Of a DNA stretch of 64,000 bases, positions 45,992 to 55,371 are shown in pieces. This DNA comes from Desulfonatronum sp. SC1 (lineage in GTDB: Bacteria > Desulfobacterota > Desulfovibrionia > Desulfovibrionales > Desulfonatronaceae), in NCBI RefSeq assembly GCF_003046795.1, contig NZ_PZKN01000007.1:62001-126000 (forward strand), in the 5' to 3' direction. Every line of letters begins with the position of its first letter. Positions within the stretch are counted from its first letter, which is position 1. A program made the translations under genes and the position numbers. The notes beneath the pieces were generated by a model. The model was not told the DNA's origin. It searched no databases and was given only the letters and a program-made list of their open reading frames with translations.

Positions 45992-48175
45992 TTATTTGAT
46001 GAACAGCATCTCCTGGTAGCTGGGCAGGGCCCACAGGTCGTCGGCCACCACCGTCTCCAGGGAGTCGGCCCATTCTCGGACCGTGTTGATCGCCGGAAGG
46101 ACCTTTTCGCAGAAGTACTTGGCTTCCTTGAGGGTGTCCCCGTGAGGGACCTTTTCCAGCAAGCCTTCCAGCTCGCCCACGGCTTTCTGCAGAGTGCGCA
46201 GTTTGGCGGTCACGTCCTCCAGGGTGATCATCTTCACGTCGTGGCCGATGGCCTTGAGGTTGGCGCAGGTGGTAGCCAATTCGCCCTGGTAGCGCATGGC
46301 GGCGGGGAAGATCACGGTCTTGGCCAGGCGGATGGCCAGGTTCGCCTCAGTGTTGATGGTCTTGCTGTACTGCTCCAGGTAAATTTCCTGACGAGAATGC
46401 AGTTCCGCCTCAGAGAGCACCCCGTAGGTTTTGAACAGCTCGATCACCGGCTTGCTGGTAATCTCGGGCAAAGCTTCGGGGGTCGTCTTCAGGTTGGGCA
46501 GACCCCGTTTTTCGGCTTCCTTATGCCATTCCTCTGAATAGCCGTCTCCGTTGAAGACGATGGCTTCGTGCTCGGTGATGACTTTTTTGAGCAGAGCCTG
46601 GACGGCGTTGTTCAGCTTCCCGGGATCGCCCTTGGTGGCCTTTTCCAGTTCCGTGGCCATGTAGTCCAGGGACTCGGACATCATCGTGTTCAGGGCCACC
46701 TGCGGCCCGGCGATGGACTGGGCAGAGCCCACGGCGCGGAATTCGAAGCGGTTGCCGGTAAAGGCGAAGGGGCTGGTCCGGTTGCGGTCGCCAGGGTCCA
46801 TGGGCAGCGGCGGCAGGGTGTCCACGCCCACTGTGAGGGCATCTTTCTTCTTGCTCCCTCGTACGGCCCCGGCCTTGATCTGGTCAAACACGTCGGTCAG
46901 TTGCGCGCCCAGGTAGACGGACATGATCGCCGGAGGAGCCTCGTTGGCGCCGAGGCGATGGTCGTTGGAAGCCGTGGCTACGGTGGCCCGCAACAACGCA
47001 CCGAACTTGTGCACGGCTCGGATGGCCGCGGCGCAGAAGATCAGGAACTGGGCGTTTTCATGGGGCGTTTCGCCCGGATCGAACAGACTGCCCAGTTCGG
47101 CGTTGCCGATGGAGTAGTTCAAGTGCTTTCCGGAGCCGTTGATCCCGGCGAACGGCTTTTCGTGCAGCAGGCATTCCATGCCGTAGCGCTTGGCGACGTT
47201 GCGCAGCACGGTCATCACCAATTGGTTGTGGTCCGTGGCCAGGTTGCCGGCCTCGAAAATCGGTGCGATTTCATACTGTCCGGGAGCGACTTCGTTGTGC
47301 CGGGTCTTTACGGGCACGCCCAGCTTGTACAGTTCTCGGTCCACTTCCATCATGAAAGATAGGACGCGGCGCGGAATGGCTCCGAAGTACTGATCTTCGA
47401 ACTCCTGGCCCTTGGCCGGTTTGGCACCGAACAGGCTGCGACCGGCGATGAGCAGGTCGGGGCGGGTGAAGACGAAGTTGCGGTCGATCAGGAAGTATTC
47501 CTGTTCCGGCCCAGCATAGGAGGTCACCGGGAGCTTGGTCTCCACGCCGAACAGGCCGAGCACTCGCTTGGCCTGCTTGTTCAGGGCCTGCAAGGAACGT
47601 AGAAGCGGCGTCTTTTTGTCCAGGGCCTCGCCTGTCCAGGAGACGAAGGCCGTGGGAATGCAGAGGAAGGTTCCGTTGGGGTTTTCCAGGATGTAGGCCG
47701 GACTGGTCACGTCCCAAGCCGTGTAGCCGCGGGCTTCGAAGGTGGTCCGCAAACCGCCGGAGGGAAAGCTGGAAGCGTCCGGCTCGCCCTGAATCAGCAG
47801 CTTGCCGCTGAACTGGGCCAGTGCCCCGCCGTTGCCGTCCGGGACCAGGAAGGCGTCGTGCTTTTCCGCGGTCAGACCGGTCAACGGGTAGAATACGTGA
47901 GTGAAATGGGTGGCCCCTTTCTCAATGGCCCAATCCTTCATGGCGTTGGCCACGATGTCCGCTAGGGCCGGGTCCAGCTTTTCGCCATACTCAATGGTTT
48001 TCTTCAGGGACTTGTAGGCATCAGAAGGCAGACGTTCCTTCATCACCTTGTCGTTGAAGACGTTGCAGCCGAAAAGATCCGTGGGCTTGGTTTCCGCAAA
48101 GTTCAACGGTGCCTCGGAGGGCGCGTAATTGGTGACCGCTGAAATGGCGTTCAGACGTGACTGGATTCCGCTCAT
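45992..48175 (-). CDS. glnN: Glutamine synthetase type III
   Basis: A 727-residue GSIII, far longer than GSI (about 470), assimilating ammonia with glutamate and ATP. Family motifs visible: '[11 protein letters not shown]'-type '[19 protein letters not shown]', '[13 protein letters not shown]', '[16 protein letters not shown]', '[18 protein letters not shown]' and '[24 protein letters not shown]' (given in short pieces: [35 protein letters not shown]). AAAGGAGAATTTTC precedes ATG 48175. A sigma-54 promoter lies about 130 nt upstream, so nitrogen control by NtrC-type activation is likely. Confidence 0.95.
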   Translation of the reverse strand: MSGIQSRLNAISAVTNYAPSEAPLNFAETKPTDLFGCNVFNDKVMKERLPSDAYKSLKKTIEYGEKLDPALADIVANAMKDWAIEKGATHFTHVFYPLTGLTAEKHDAFLVPDGNGGALAQFSGKLLIQGEPDASSFPSGGLRTTFEARGYTAWDVTSPAYILENPNGTFLCIPTAFVSWTGEALDKKTPLLRSLQALNKQAKRVLGLFGVETKLPVTSYAGPEQEYFLIDRNFVFTRPDLLIAGRSLFGAKPAKGQEFEDQYFGAIPRRVLSFMMEVDRELYKLGVPVKTRHNEVAPGQYEIAPIFEAGNLATDHNQLVMTVLRNVAKRYGMECLLHEKPFAGINGSGKHLNYSIGNAELGSLFDPGETPHENAQFLIFCAAAIRAVHKFGALLRATVATASNDHRLGANEAPPAIMSVYLGAQLTDVFDQIKAGAVRGSKKKDALTVGVDTLPPLPMDPGDRNRTSPFAFTGNRFEFRAVGSAQSIAGPQVALNTMMSESLDYMATELEKATKGDPGKLNNAVQALLKKVITEHEAIVFNGDGYSEEWHKEAEKRGLPNLKTTPEALPEITSKPVIELFKTYGVLSEAELHSRQEIYLEQYSKTINTEANLAIRLAKTVIFPAAMRYQGELATTCANLKAIGHDVKMITLEDVTAKLRTLQKAVGELEGLLEKVPHGDTLKEAKYFCEKVLPAINTVREWADSLETVVADDLWALPSYQEMLFIK

Positions 48176-48308
48176 GAAAATTCTCCTTTGTAGCTCTTCT
48201 CGTGTTGACAAATATCCGGCCTCAAGAAATGAAGACCTTGCAACCTGACGTTCTGTTCGGAATCGCCCCCTCTTGTTTCGCCAAGGGCTTTCCAATTTGC
48301 TTGGTTTA

Positions 48309-48326
48309 TAGCAAAAGGTGTTCCAA
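48309..48326 (-). promoter_or_regulatory. Sigma-54 promoter of glnN
   Basis: On the minus strand TTGGAAC-ACCT-TTTGCTA gives GG (48324-48323), exactly ten bases, then GC (48312-48311), matching the -24/-12 consensus TGGCAC-N5-TTGCT except for one base. It predicts a leader of about 125 nt. The rest of 48176-48492 (317 nt, no gene) is AT-rich and must also hold the promoter of the divergent ACT-domain gene, which could not be placed. Confidence 0.75.
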
Positions 48327-48492
48327 AAATTTTTTTTAGATATTCCAGGGTATTGAATCTCTAGTACGCAATGAGGTCTTTCATTTTTGTATTCTTTTGG
48401 CTTTGTTATTTGTCATTTTAGGTCAATTTATTACATTTTTGTTTAAAATATTTTTGTGGGCAGCGCCGACTTTTCCGAAGGGAGGAACCATC

Positions 48493-48972
48493 ATGACCCA
48501 GACCATATCCGCCTTGACCAAAAACAAACCCGGAGTTTTGGCCGACATGGCCCAGGCCATCCGTAAACACAACGTGAACATCCGCAGCATCTCCGCCGGA
48601 GAGACCGAGGATCCGGACATCTCCCGGCTGACCATCGGCCTGGACGGCACCGACGAGGACGTTCAGCGGATCACCGAGGACATGGCAGCGATGGACGTGA
48701 TCATCGGCATGGACGATCTGCGGCGCAAGGAATTCGTGGACCGGGAGCTGGTTCTGGTCAAAGTGGCCATGGACCCGGCCAACACCACCCAGATCATGCA
48801 GATTTTCGAGGTGTTCCGGGCCAACGTGGTGGGCATGGGCAGGCAAACCATCACCGTGGAGATGAGCGGGGACCGGGAGCGGGTGGAAGGGTTGATCAAC
48901 ATGCTCAAGCCTCATGGCATCAAGAGCCTGTGCCGCTCCGGGATGATCGCCCTCAAGCGAGGGGACGAATGA
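48493..48972 (+). CDS. ACT-domain protein, acetolactate synthase small subunit-like
   Basis: A 159-residue protein of the IlvH/IlvN family. The N-terminal ACT domain reads 'ISALTKNKPGVLADMAQAIRKHNVNIRSIS', and the C-terminal part contains 'ELVLVKVAMDPAN' and 'IFRANVVGMGRQTITVEMSG'-like segments (actually FEVFRANVVGMG) of the second IlvN domain. Normally this subunit confers valine sensitivity on acetohydroxyacid synthase. No ilvB large subunit is nearby; instead the ptb gene follows by 58 nt, so the role here is uncertain. GAAGGGAGGAACC precedes the ATG. Confidence 0.85.
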   Translation: MTQTISALTKNKPGVLADMAQAIRKHNVNIRSISAGETEDPDISRLTIGLDGTDEDVQRITEDMAAMDVIIGMDDLRRKEFVDRELVLVKVAMDPANTTQIMQIFEVFRANVVGMGRQTITVEMSGDRERVEGLINMLKPHGIKSLCRSGMIALKRGDE

Positions 48973-49030
48973 GACCTCTTGCCGCCGCTTCGCTGACGAT
49001 CCTCCGCGACAGCCGATACCTTCGACGCCC

Positions 49031-49945
49031 ATGACCATCACTTCCCTCGACGATTTGATCCGCTCGGCGGCCACGGCTGACCAAAGCCCGAAGTTGGCCA
49101 TTGCCCGTTCCGGAGACGCCTTTGTCCTGGAGGCCGCGATGCAGGCCTATGCCGCCGGGGTGGTGGAGCCCGTGCTCATCGGCGACATGGACGCCACCCG
49201 GCGCATTGCCGAGGATCTGGGCGCGGACATCTCGGACTTGCGCGGCGTTCACCTTCCGGACGACGAGGCCGCGGTGCGGGAGGCCGTCCGGATGTTCCGA
49301 GAGGGCGAGGCCGCGCTGATCATGAAGGGCGCGGTTTCCACGAGTACGCTGCTCAAGGCCGTGCTGGACAAGACCAACGGCGTTCCGCCCCAAGGTATTC
49401 TCAGCCATGTCACGGTGTTTGAGAACCCTCATTCCGGCAAGCTGATGCTGCTCAGCGATGCCGCGGTGAACATCCGCCCCAACTTGCAGCGCAAGGTGGA
49501 AATTCTGCGTAACGCCCTGATCGTGGCCCGGACCCTGGGGATTGCGGCCCCGAGGGCGGCGGTTCTCGCGGCCACGGAAAAAGTCAACTACCCGGCCATG
49601 CCCTCTACGCTGGACGCGGACCTCATCGCCCGCATGGGCCGGGAAGGCACCTTTGGGGACGCCCACGTGGCCGGTCCCATGGCCCTGGACTTGGCTCTGT
49701 CCGCCAAGGCCGCGGCCAGCAAACGCTTTCACAACGCAGTCGCCGGTCAGGCCGATATCCTGATCACCCCGGACATCGAAAGCGGCAACGTGCTCTATAA
49801 ATGCCTGAACACCCTGCTCGGTCTGGACGTGGCCGGAGTCGTGGTGGGCAGTTCCGTGCCCATCGTCGTTCCCTCCCGCGGCGACTCCCCCCGGTCCAAG
49901 CTGCTTTCCATGGCCTTGGCGGTCTACCTGGCAACGCGGGAGTGA
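49031..49945 (+). CDS. ptb: Phosphate butyryltransferase (Pta/Ptb family)
   Basis: A 304-residue phosphotransacylase. 'LIMKGAVSTSTLLKAVLDK', 'LSHVTVFENP', 'LLLSDAAVNI'-type 'MLLSDAAVNIRPNL', 'KVNYPAMPSTLDA', 'ADILITPDIESGNVLYK' and 'VVVGSSVPIVVPSRGDSPRSKL' (pieces) are the marks of the butyryl/branched-chain group rather than of acetate-specific Pta. It interconverts acyl-CoA and acyl phosphate, the substrate of the butyrate kinase found 10.8 kb downstream on the same strand. Confidence 0.9.
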   Translation: MTITSLDDLIRSAATADQSPKLAIARSGDAFVLEAAMQAYAAGVVEPVLIGDMDATRRIAEDLGADISDLRGVHLPDDEAAVREAVRMFREGEAALIMKGAVSTSTLLKAVLDKTNGVPPQGILSHVTVFENPHSGKLMLLSDAAVNIRPNLQRKVEILRNALIVARTLGIAAPRAAVLAATEKVNYPAMPSTLDADLIARMGREGTFGDAHVAGPMALDLALSAKAAASKRFHNAVAGQADILITPDIESGNVLYKCLNTLLGLDVAGVVVGSSVPIVVPSRGDSPRSKLLSMALAVYLATRE

Positions 49946-49996
49946 ATTGCCGTGTCAGGCTTGAAGGCGGCTATTCCCTACTTTCCGGATAAGCCC

Positions 49997-51319
49997 TTAA
50001 TATTGCATGGATGGAGGCACACCGGGCCATTCGATAATAAAACGCGCACCTCCCATTGGGCTTTGCGCAACCCATGCCCGCCCTCCATGCTGCTCGGCCA
50101 CTCGCCGGACAATGGCCAATCCAAGCCCGAAACCGCCCAAATCACGACTGCGGCTTTCATCCAGGCGCACAAAGGGCTCAAAAATGCGCTCATGTTCTTT
50201 TTCGGGAATGCCGGGACCGTTGTCATCAATACACAGCCGAATCAAAGCGCCGTCGCGTTGGACCGTTAACTCGACCTGATCGCGGGCGTACCGCACGGCA
50301 TTGCGGAGCAGGTTGGTCACCGCGCGCCCCATGTGCAACGGTTCAAAACGTACAATGACTGTCTCAACGTCATCCAAGACACGAAACGAAAAGTGTACGC
50401 TTTCCATCTCGGTCCCGACATAGTCAATTATTTCCCTCAACCATTGGACTAGAGGAAGAGCCTCTTGATGAAGTTGCTCCGTTTGCCCGTCAAAACGAAA
50501 AAAAGTCAACAGTTCCGCTATCATCGCCTCCAAATCGCCAAGATCACTCCGGATGCCCTCCATGTGCCGTTGCTGTTCTTCGAACGTATCAGCAGCGGCA
50601 TGCATTTCCAGGCAGAAACGGATACGCGCCAGCGGCGTTCGCAACTCATGAGACACGGCGCGGGTCAGTTCGCGATGGGAGTCGATAAGCTGCTCAATAC
50701 GTTCGGCCATGCGGTTAAAAGCTTCTTCCACCGGCATGAGAACACTGTGCCGCTTAACTTGAACACGGGTGGAAAAAATGCCTTCACCGAAAGCAATGGC
50801 CGCGGTTCGGACCTGTTTGAGGTTACGCCAGAAAGGATAGGCCCAGATCAGCGCCAGCAGGCTTGAAAACACCAATACGGCGATCCAGACATACAATACG
50901 AGCGTACCTTCCAGTTTTTTTTCAAGGTCAGAAAAAGGCCCCAATTGCAGCGCATAGCTGCTTTCACCGACGCGCTTGCTGATCCGGTCGCCAGCCTCCT
51001 GTACGATGATCATGCCTTGGAGCAGTTGCGCTTTTTCCTCCGGACTGAAGCGCGTTGATTCAATGGGTTGCAAGGAGAGGGGAAAACCGTAATATGGCTG
51101 CAGCCTCGCGATGTGATCATCCCAAAGATGGGATTCAATGGTAACGAAGTCAGCGAGGAGCGTGTGAAAGACGCCGCGTGTCAATTCACGATAATGTAAT
51201 TCAAGATCATTTTTAAGGTAGGCCGACAACAAGCGTTCCGTTATTGGTCCAAAAACGAACTGTATTGCCAACATGGTCATGAGCAGGAAGAGAAAGTAGC
51301 TGAGAAAGATGCGTTTCAT
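49997..51319 (-). CDS. Sensor histidine kinase, RstB-like
   Basis: A 440-residue membrane kinase. A first membrane segment (residues about 5-24, 'IFLSYFLFLLMTMLAIQFVF'), a periplasmic sensor of about 130 residues, a second segment (about 155-178), HAMP-like linker, the H-box 'AVSHELRTPLARIRF', N-box 'TNLLRNAVRYA', 'DDNGPGIPEK' and 'FGLGLAIVRRVAEQHGG' follow. The fold and domain order resemble E. coli RstB/CpxA. ATG 51319 begins directly at the membrane segment. Its start is 68 nt after the end of the partner regulator gene. Convergent with ptb. Confidence 0.92.
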   Translation of the reverse strand: MKRIFLSYFLFLLMTMLAIQFVFGPITERLLSAYLKNDLELHYRELTRGVFHTLLADFVTIESHLWDDHIARLQPYYGFPLSLQPIESTRFSPEEKAQLLQGMIIVQEAGDRISKRVGESSYALQLGPFSDLEKKLEGTLVLYVWIAVLVFSSLLALIWAYPFWRNLKQVRTAAIAFGEGIFSTRVQVKRHSVLMPVEEAFNRMAERIEQLIDSHRELTRAVSHELRTPLARIRFCLEMHAAADTFEEQQRHMEGIRSDLGDLEAMIAELLTFFRFDGQTEQLHQEALPLVQWLREIIDYVGTEMESVHFSFRVLDDVETVIVRFEPLHMGRAVTNLLRNAVRYARDQVELTVQRDGALIRLCIDDNGPGIPEKEHERIFEPFVRLDESRSRDLGGFGLGLAIVRRVAEQHGGRAWVAQSPMGGARFIIEWPGVPPSMQY

Positions 51320-51386
51320 TGGCTCGAGTGCGCTCCGTCCTGGTTCGGAAAATCCATGGGATTGATGGAAGTGGCGGATGGACCTG

Positions 51387-52091
51387 TCACCAGGCATCCC
51401 GGACGAAAAGATACCCCTGGCCCCAGATGGTCTTGATGCGGCGCGGCTGACCGGCATCGTCGCCCAGTTTGCGGCGCAGGCGCGAGATGGCGACGTCCAC
51501 GGAACGGTCCAGGCCATCGTAACTAATGCCGCGGACAGCTTCCACAAGCCTGTTGCGGCCCAGCACATGGCCGGCATTGACGGCCAAAAGCCACAGCAGC
51601 TCAAACTCGTTGGTGGTCAGTTTAACGATACTGCCGTTGAGGTTGACTTCATGGGCCGACCGTAAAATTTTCAGGCCTCCGAAGCATAACTCATCGGATA
51701 GCGCAACGACCTGTTCGTTGCGATCAAACCTGCGGAGAAGCGCTCGAATGCGCGCCAGCAGCACCCTCGGCAAGACCGGCTTTTTAACATAATCATCCGC
51801 ACCTATCTCCAACCCAGCCACCTGGTCCATATCGTCGTCGCGAGCCGTCAAAATCAGGATCGGACCTGAATAGACCGGGCGCACCTCCTGACAGATTGTC
51901 ATGCCATCCTTTCCGGGCAGCATCAGATCAAGCAGCAGAAGGTCCGGTTGCTCATCAAGAATGCGTGCCACGGCCCGATCTCCTCGATCCTCCACGATCA
52001 CCGCGAAGCCCTGCTGTTTGAGGTAGTCGCGGATCAAGGTCGAAAGACGCCGATCATCTTCAATAAGCAAAATACGCTGCTGGACAGGCAT
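51387..52091 (-). CDS. OmpR/RstA-family response regulator
   Basis: A 234-residue regulator. The receiver has 'ILLIEDDRRLSTL', the phospho-acceptor Asp in 'LLLLDLMLPGKDG', 'LILTARDDD' and 'DDYVKKPVLPRVLLARI'; the C-terminal winged helix has 'VKLTTNEFELLWLLAVNAGHV', 'RSVDVAISRLRRKLGDD' and 'IKTIWGQGYLF'. GGGGGAGATC precedes ATG 52091. It is encoded 148 nt after the RND permease gene and before the cognate kinase, and an RstA-box-like site lies in the operator upstream of the efflux operon, its likely target. Confidence 0.94.
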   Translation of the reverse strand: MPVQQRILLIEDDRRLSTLIRDYLKQQGFAVIVEDRGDRAVARILDEQPDLLLLDLMLPGKDGMTICQEVRPVYSGPILILTARDDDMDQVAGLEIGADDYVKKPVLPRVLLARIRALLRRFDRNEQVVALSDELCFGGLKILRSAHEVNLNGSIVKLTTNEFELLWLLAVNAGHVLGRNRLVEAVRGISYDGLDRSVDVAISRLRRKLGDDAGQPRRIKTIWGQGYLFVRDAW

Positions 52092-52239
52092 GATCTCCCC
52101 CACTTGAATTGGACATAATTGTTTTAATATCCTGAGTTGTAATGTTTAGCCGGAACCTGGATCAAGGGTCAATAAACGATGAAAATGGAGCTGCGAAAGG
52201 GATTCTGGATCATGAAGGCGTCATGGCGCTATTCATCAG

Positions 52240-55200
52240 TCATTGAGAGGTCAACACGGGGCGCGGAGGGTTCGCCAGGTTCCACAGATAGCGCTTGATG
52301 TCATCGCCAATGAGATAAAGCGTCGGCACCAGCACCAGGGTGACAACCGTGGTGAAGAGCAGGCCGAAACCAAGCGAGACGGCCATGGGAACAAGAAACT
52401 GCGCCTGCGGGCTGCGCTCCAGGAGCATGGGGAGCAGGCCGCAGATCGTGGTCAGGCTGGTGAGCATGACGGCTCGAAGGCGTGCTGCTCCGGCGTCCCG
52501 CGCGGCTTGGCGCGCCGACTGGCCGACTCGCCGACGTTCATTGATGAATGCCACCAGAATGAGGCTGTCGTTGACCGCCACTCCGGACAACGCCACAAGT
52601 CCGCACAGCGACAGCACGCTGACCGGCAAACCCAACGCCCAATGGCCGGCCACGGCGCCCACCAGTCCGAAAGGGATGGCCGCCATGATGATCAATGGCT
52701 GGAGATACGAACCTAAAGGCACGGCCATCAGAGCGTAAATGAGAAATATTGCCAGCAGCCCACCCCGGACCAGCACTCCGAGCGATTCAGCCTGATCACG
52801 CATTTCGCCGTCAATTTCATAGGACAGCCCTGGATAACGCTGAAGCAAATCCTCCATGACGTCAGCGCGGAACGACTCGATCAGTCGGCCGGGGTCATGG
52901 CGTTCCTTGTCCACGTCGGCCATGACATGTACGACCCGTCGGCCATTGTGCCGCTCGATTCTGGCCACCCCTGGCTTCAACCGCGCATCGGCCACGACGG
53001 AGAAGGGGATTGCGTCACCCTCCGGAGTGCGGATGCGCATTGCGTGGATGCTCGCCAGGGCGTGGCGTTCAGAAGCGGGATACCGCACGACAACCTTTAC
53101 TTCTTCCTGGCCGCGTTGCAGCGTCTGCGCCTGCTCGCCATGGAAAGCCCAGCGCACTTGATGGGCCAGGTCTTCGGTATTCAGGCCAAAATGGTGCGCG
53201 GCAGGTTTGAGCGAAAGGTGCAATTCAGGTTTTCCAGGCACGAGCGAATCGTGCACGTTATAAACCCCGTCAGTACGGGCCAAATGCGCTTTGAGTGCGT
53301 TTGCCGCCAGGCGCAGCGGTTCTTCATCCCGGCTATAGAGCTCAAAGTGAATCGCCTTCCTGGCATTAACCTCATCAGTATGAAATTCCAGTTGTCGTAC
53401 ACCTGGTATTTCGCCAATATGTTCGCGCCATCGTCGTTGGACCTCTTGAGATCTGATGCTGCGTTCTTCCGCTGGCAGAAGCTCCGCCAGGAGCGTCACC
53501 TGGGTTTCGTCTTCAGCCCAGGCGATCAGGTGCTGAAGCACGTCTTCGCTTGAACATCCGCTGGCACGCAGTTCGGCATTGACCCGAATCGCCGCGTTTT
53601 CGATATGACTCGTTGCCGAGAGCGTTTCCGAAAAAGTGGACCCCGGGACCATGCTTACCTGAACATGGATGATGGTATCGTTAATTTCCGGAAAGAAAAC
53701 CATACGCACATGGCCGCCTTTCAGGGTTGCCGCGGTAATGAGCAGCAGTACGGCAAAGACGGCCAGGATAGCGTAGGGGCGGTTTAACAGCCGTTCTGAC
53801 AGGGGACGATAGACATAATCAGTGAACGATTTCATGCCCCGGTCGATCCACCGTTGCAGCCGGGCCAGCGCTCCGCGTTCGTTGCGCCTTGATTGGCATG
53901 TTTGCGACAGGTGGGCCGGAAGGATCAATTTGGATTCGATCAGTGAAAACACGAGACAGGCTATGGCCACCAGAGCGATGCCCCGCCAAAGCTCGCCGGT
54001 GATGCCCGGCAGCATCAGCATGGGGAGAAAGGCCGCCATGGTCGTCAGCACTCCGAAGGTGGCCGGCACGGCCACCTCGCGGGCACCTTTGATCACGCTG
54101 GCCGATCCCGGCCCCTCGCGTTCGACGGTCGCGTGTACGTTCTCCCCGATCACGATGGCGTCGTCCACCAGAAGGCCGATCACCAGAATAAAACCGAAGA
54201 GGGTGACCATGTTGATCGTGGCGTCGATAAGGGGGCTGGGCATCAACCACACGGCTCCCAGGATGCTCACCGGGATGCCGGCCATGACCCACAGGGCCAC
54301 CCGGGCGCGCAAAAACAGCAGCAGTGCCGCGAAAACCAAAACCGCTCCCCACAACAGGTTGGAGCCCATCAGTTTGAGGCTTGCCGACAATACTCGGGAT
54401 GTGTCGAAAATGACGGAGAGAGCAATGCCTTCGGGCAGGTCCGGCTGCTTTTTGGCCACGTAGTCGTACACGGCGCGGGCCACCTCCATGGTGCTTTGAT
54501 CGCCAACCCGGAAGACCTGGATGCCTACCGCAAGCTTGCCCTGGTGACGCAAAAACCAGGCCCCCTCCTCAAAGCCGTCATCAATTCGCGCCACTTGGCC
54601 CAGGGTAACGCGATGCCCATTGGCATTGCTCTTCAGGATGATGTCGCCGAAATCCTCCGCCATGGACAATTGCCCCATGGTGCGCACCAGGATTTCACCG
54701 CCCGAACTCTTGATGATCCCGCCTGGCAAATCCAGGGAGTTGCGCCGTACCGCCCGGGCCACCTCTTCCATGGTCAGGCCGTATTGGCGCAGACGCATTT
54801 CCGAGAGCTCAATGGTGATCTGTTCCGGGCGCGTACCGTGGATTTCGGCCTGCCGGATCTGCGGGATGAGAAGCAGATCCTCTTTGATGCTCTGGGCCAG
54901 CGCCTTGATCCGGCCTTCATCCAGAGGGCCCGACAAGGCCAGCCACAACACTCCGGTTCGGGTTGTCTCCTGGGCAATGGCCGGTTTTTGGGCCAAAAGA
55001 GGCAAGGTGTCCAGGCGATCGACCCGCGCTCGTACAGCATTGAGCATATCGCTCGGATCGGCTGTGTGTCGAAGCATGACCCGCACCGCAGCAAGGCCTT
55101 CTTGAGCCTCGGCCACGATCCGTTCGATGCCGTCCAGTCCGTTGAGAACCTCTTCGATTTTTACCAAAATGCCCGCTTCAACATCCGCTGGTGAAGCTCC

Positions 55201-55371
55201 GGGATACTCGACGTGAATCGTGATCACTCCGGTTGCCATCTCGGGGAAGAATTCCTTGCGAATGGAAAAAGCCGTCAGTAAGCCACCCATGATGATGACA
55301 AGCATCAAGAGGTTGGCGGCCACCGGATTGTTGACGAACCAGGCAATCATGCCCTTGTCCGGCCTGGTCAT
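52240..55371 (-). CDS. RND efflux permease (AcrB/MexB-type superfamily)
   Basis: A 1043-residue inner-membrane proton antiporter. The first membrane helix lies near 'WFVNNPVAANLLMLVIIMGG', two large periplasmic loops follow helices 1 and 7, and helix 4 carries the proton-relay pair Asp-Asp in 'VIGLLVDDAIVIGENV'. The C-terminal half repeats the fold ('GVAVNDSLILVAFINERR'). It belongs to the HAE/CzcA-like group typical of Desulfovibrio and gamma-proteobacteria; the substrate cannot be told. Start overlaps the adaptor stop by four bases. Confidence 0.95.
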   Translation of the reverse strand: MTRPDKGMIAWFVNNPVAANLLMLVIIMGGLLTAFSIRKEFFPEMATGVITIHVEYPGASPADVEAGILVKIEEVLNGLDGIERIVAEAQEGLAAVRVMLRHTADPSDMLNAVRARVDRLDTLPLLAQKPAIAQETTRTGVLWLALSGPLDEGRIKALAQSIKEDLLLIPQIRQAEIHGTRPEQITIELSEMRLRQYGLTMEEVARAVRRNSLDLPGGIIKSSGGEILVRTMGQLSMAEDFGDIILKSNANGHRVTLGQVARIDDGFEEGAWFLRHQGKLAVGIQVFRVGDQSTMEVARAVYDYVAKKQPDLPEGIALSVIFDTSRVLSASLKLMGSNLLWGAVLVFAALLLFLRARVALWVMAGIPVSILGAVWLMPSPLIDATINMVTLFGFILVIGLLVDDAIVIGENVHATVEREGPGSASVIKGAREVAVPATFGVLTTMAAFLPMLMLPGITGELWRGIALVAIACLVFSLIESKLILPAHLSQTCQSRRNERGALARLQRWIDRGMKSFTDYVYRPLSERLLNRPYAILAVFAVLLLITAATLKGGHVRMVFFPEINDTIIHVQVSMVPGSTFSETLSATSHIENAAIRVNAELRASGCSSEDVLQHLIAWAEDETQVTLLAELLPAEERSIRSQEVQRRWREHIGEIPGVRQLEFHTDEVNARKAIHFELYSRDEEPLRLAANALKAHLARTDGVYNVHDSLVPGKPELHLSLKPAAHHFGLNTEDLAHQVRWAFHGEQAQTLQRGQEEVKVVVRYPASERHALASIHAMRIRTPEGDAIPFSVVADARLKPGVARIERHNGRRVVHVMADVDKERHDPGRLIESFRADVMEDLLQRYPGLSYEIDGEMRDQAESLGVLVRGGLLAIFLIYALMAVPLGSYLQPLIIMAAIPFGLVGAVAGHWALGLPVSVLSLCGLVALSGVAVNDSLILVAFINERRRVGQSARQAARDAGAARLRAVMLTSLTTICGLLPMLLERSPQAQFLVPMAVSLGFGLLFTTVVTLVLVPTLYLIGDDIKRYLWNLANPPRPVLTSQ

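Noticed and set aside
48493-49945. Complete acetolactate synthase locus at the ACT-domain gene
   Set aside because: No catalytic ilvB or TPP-binding gene is adjacent; only the small-subunit-like protein and ptb are present.
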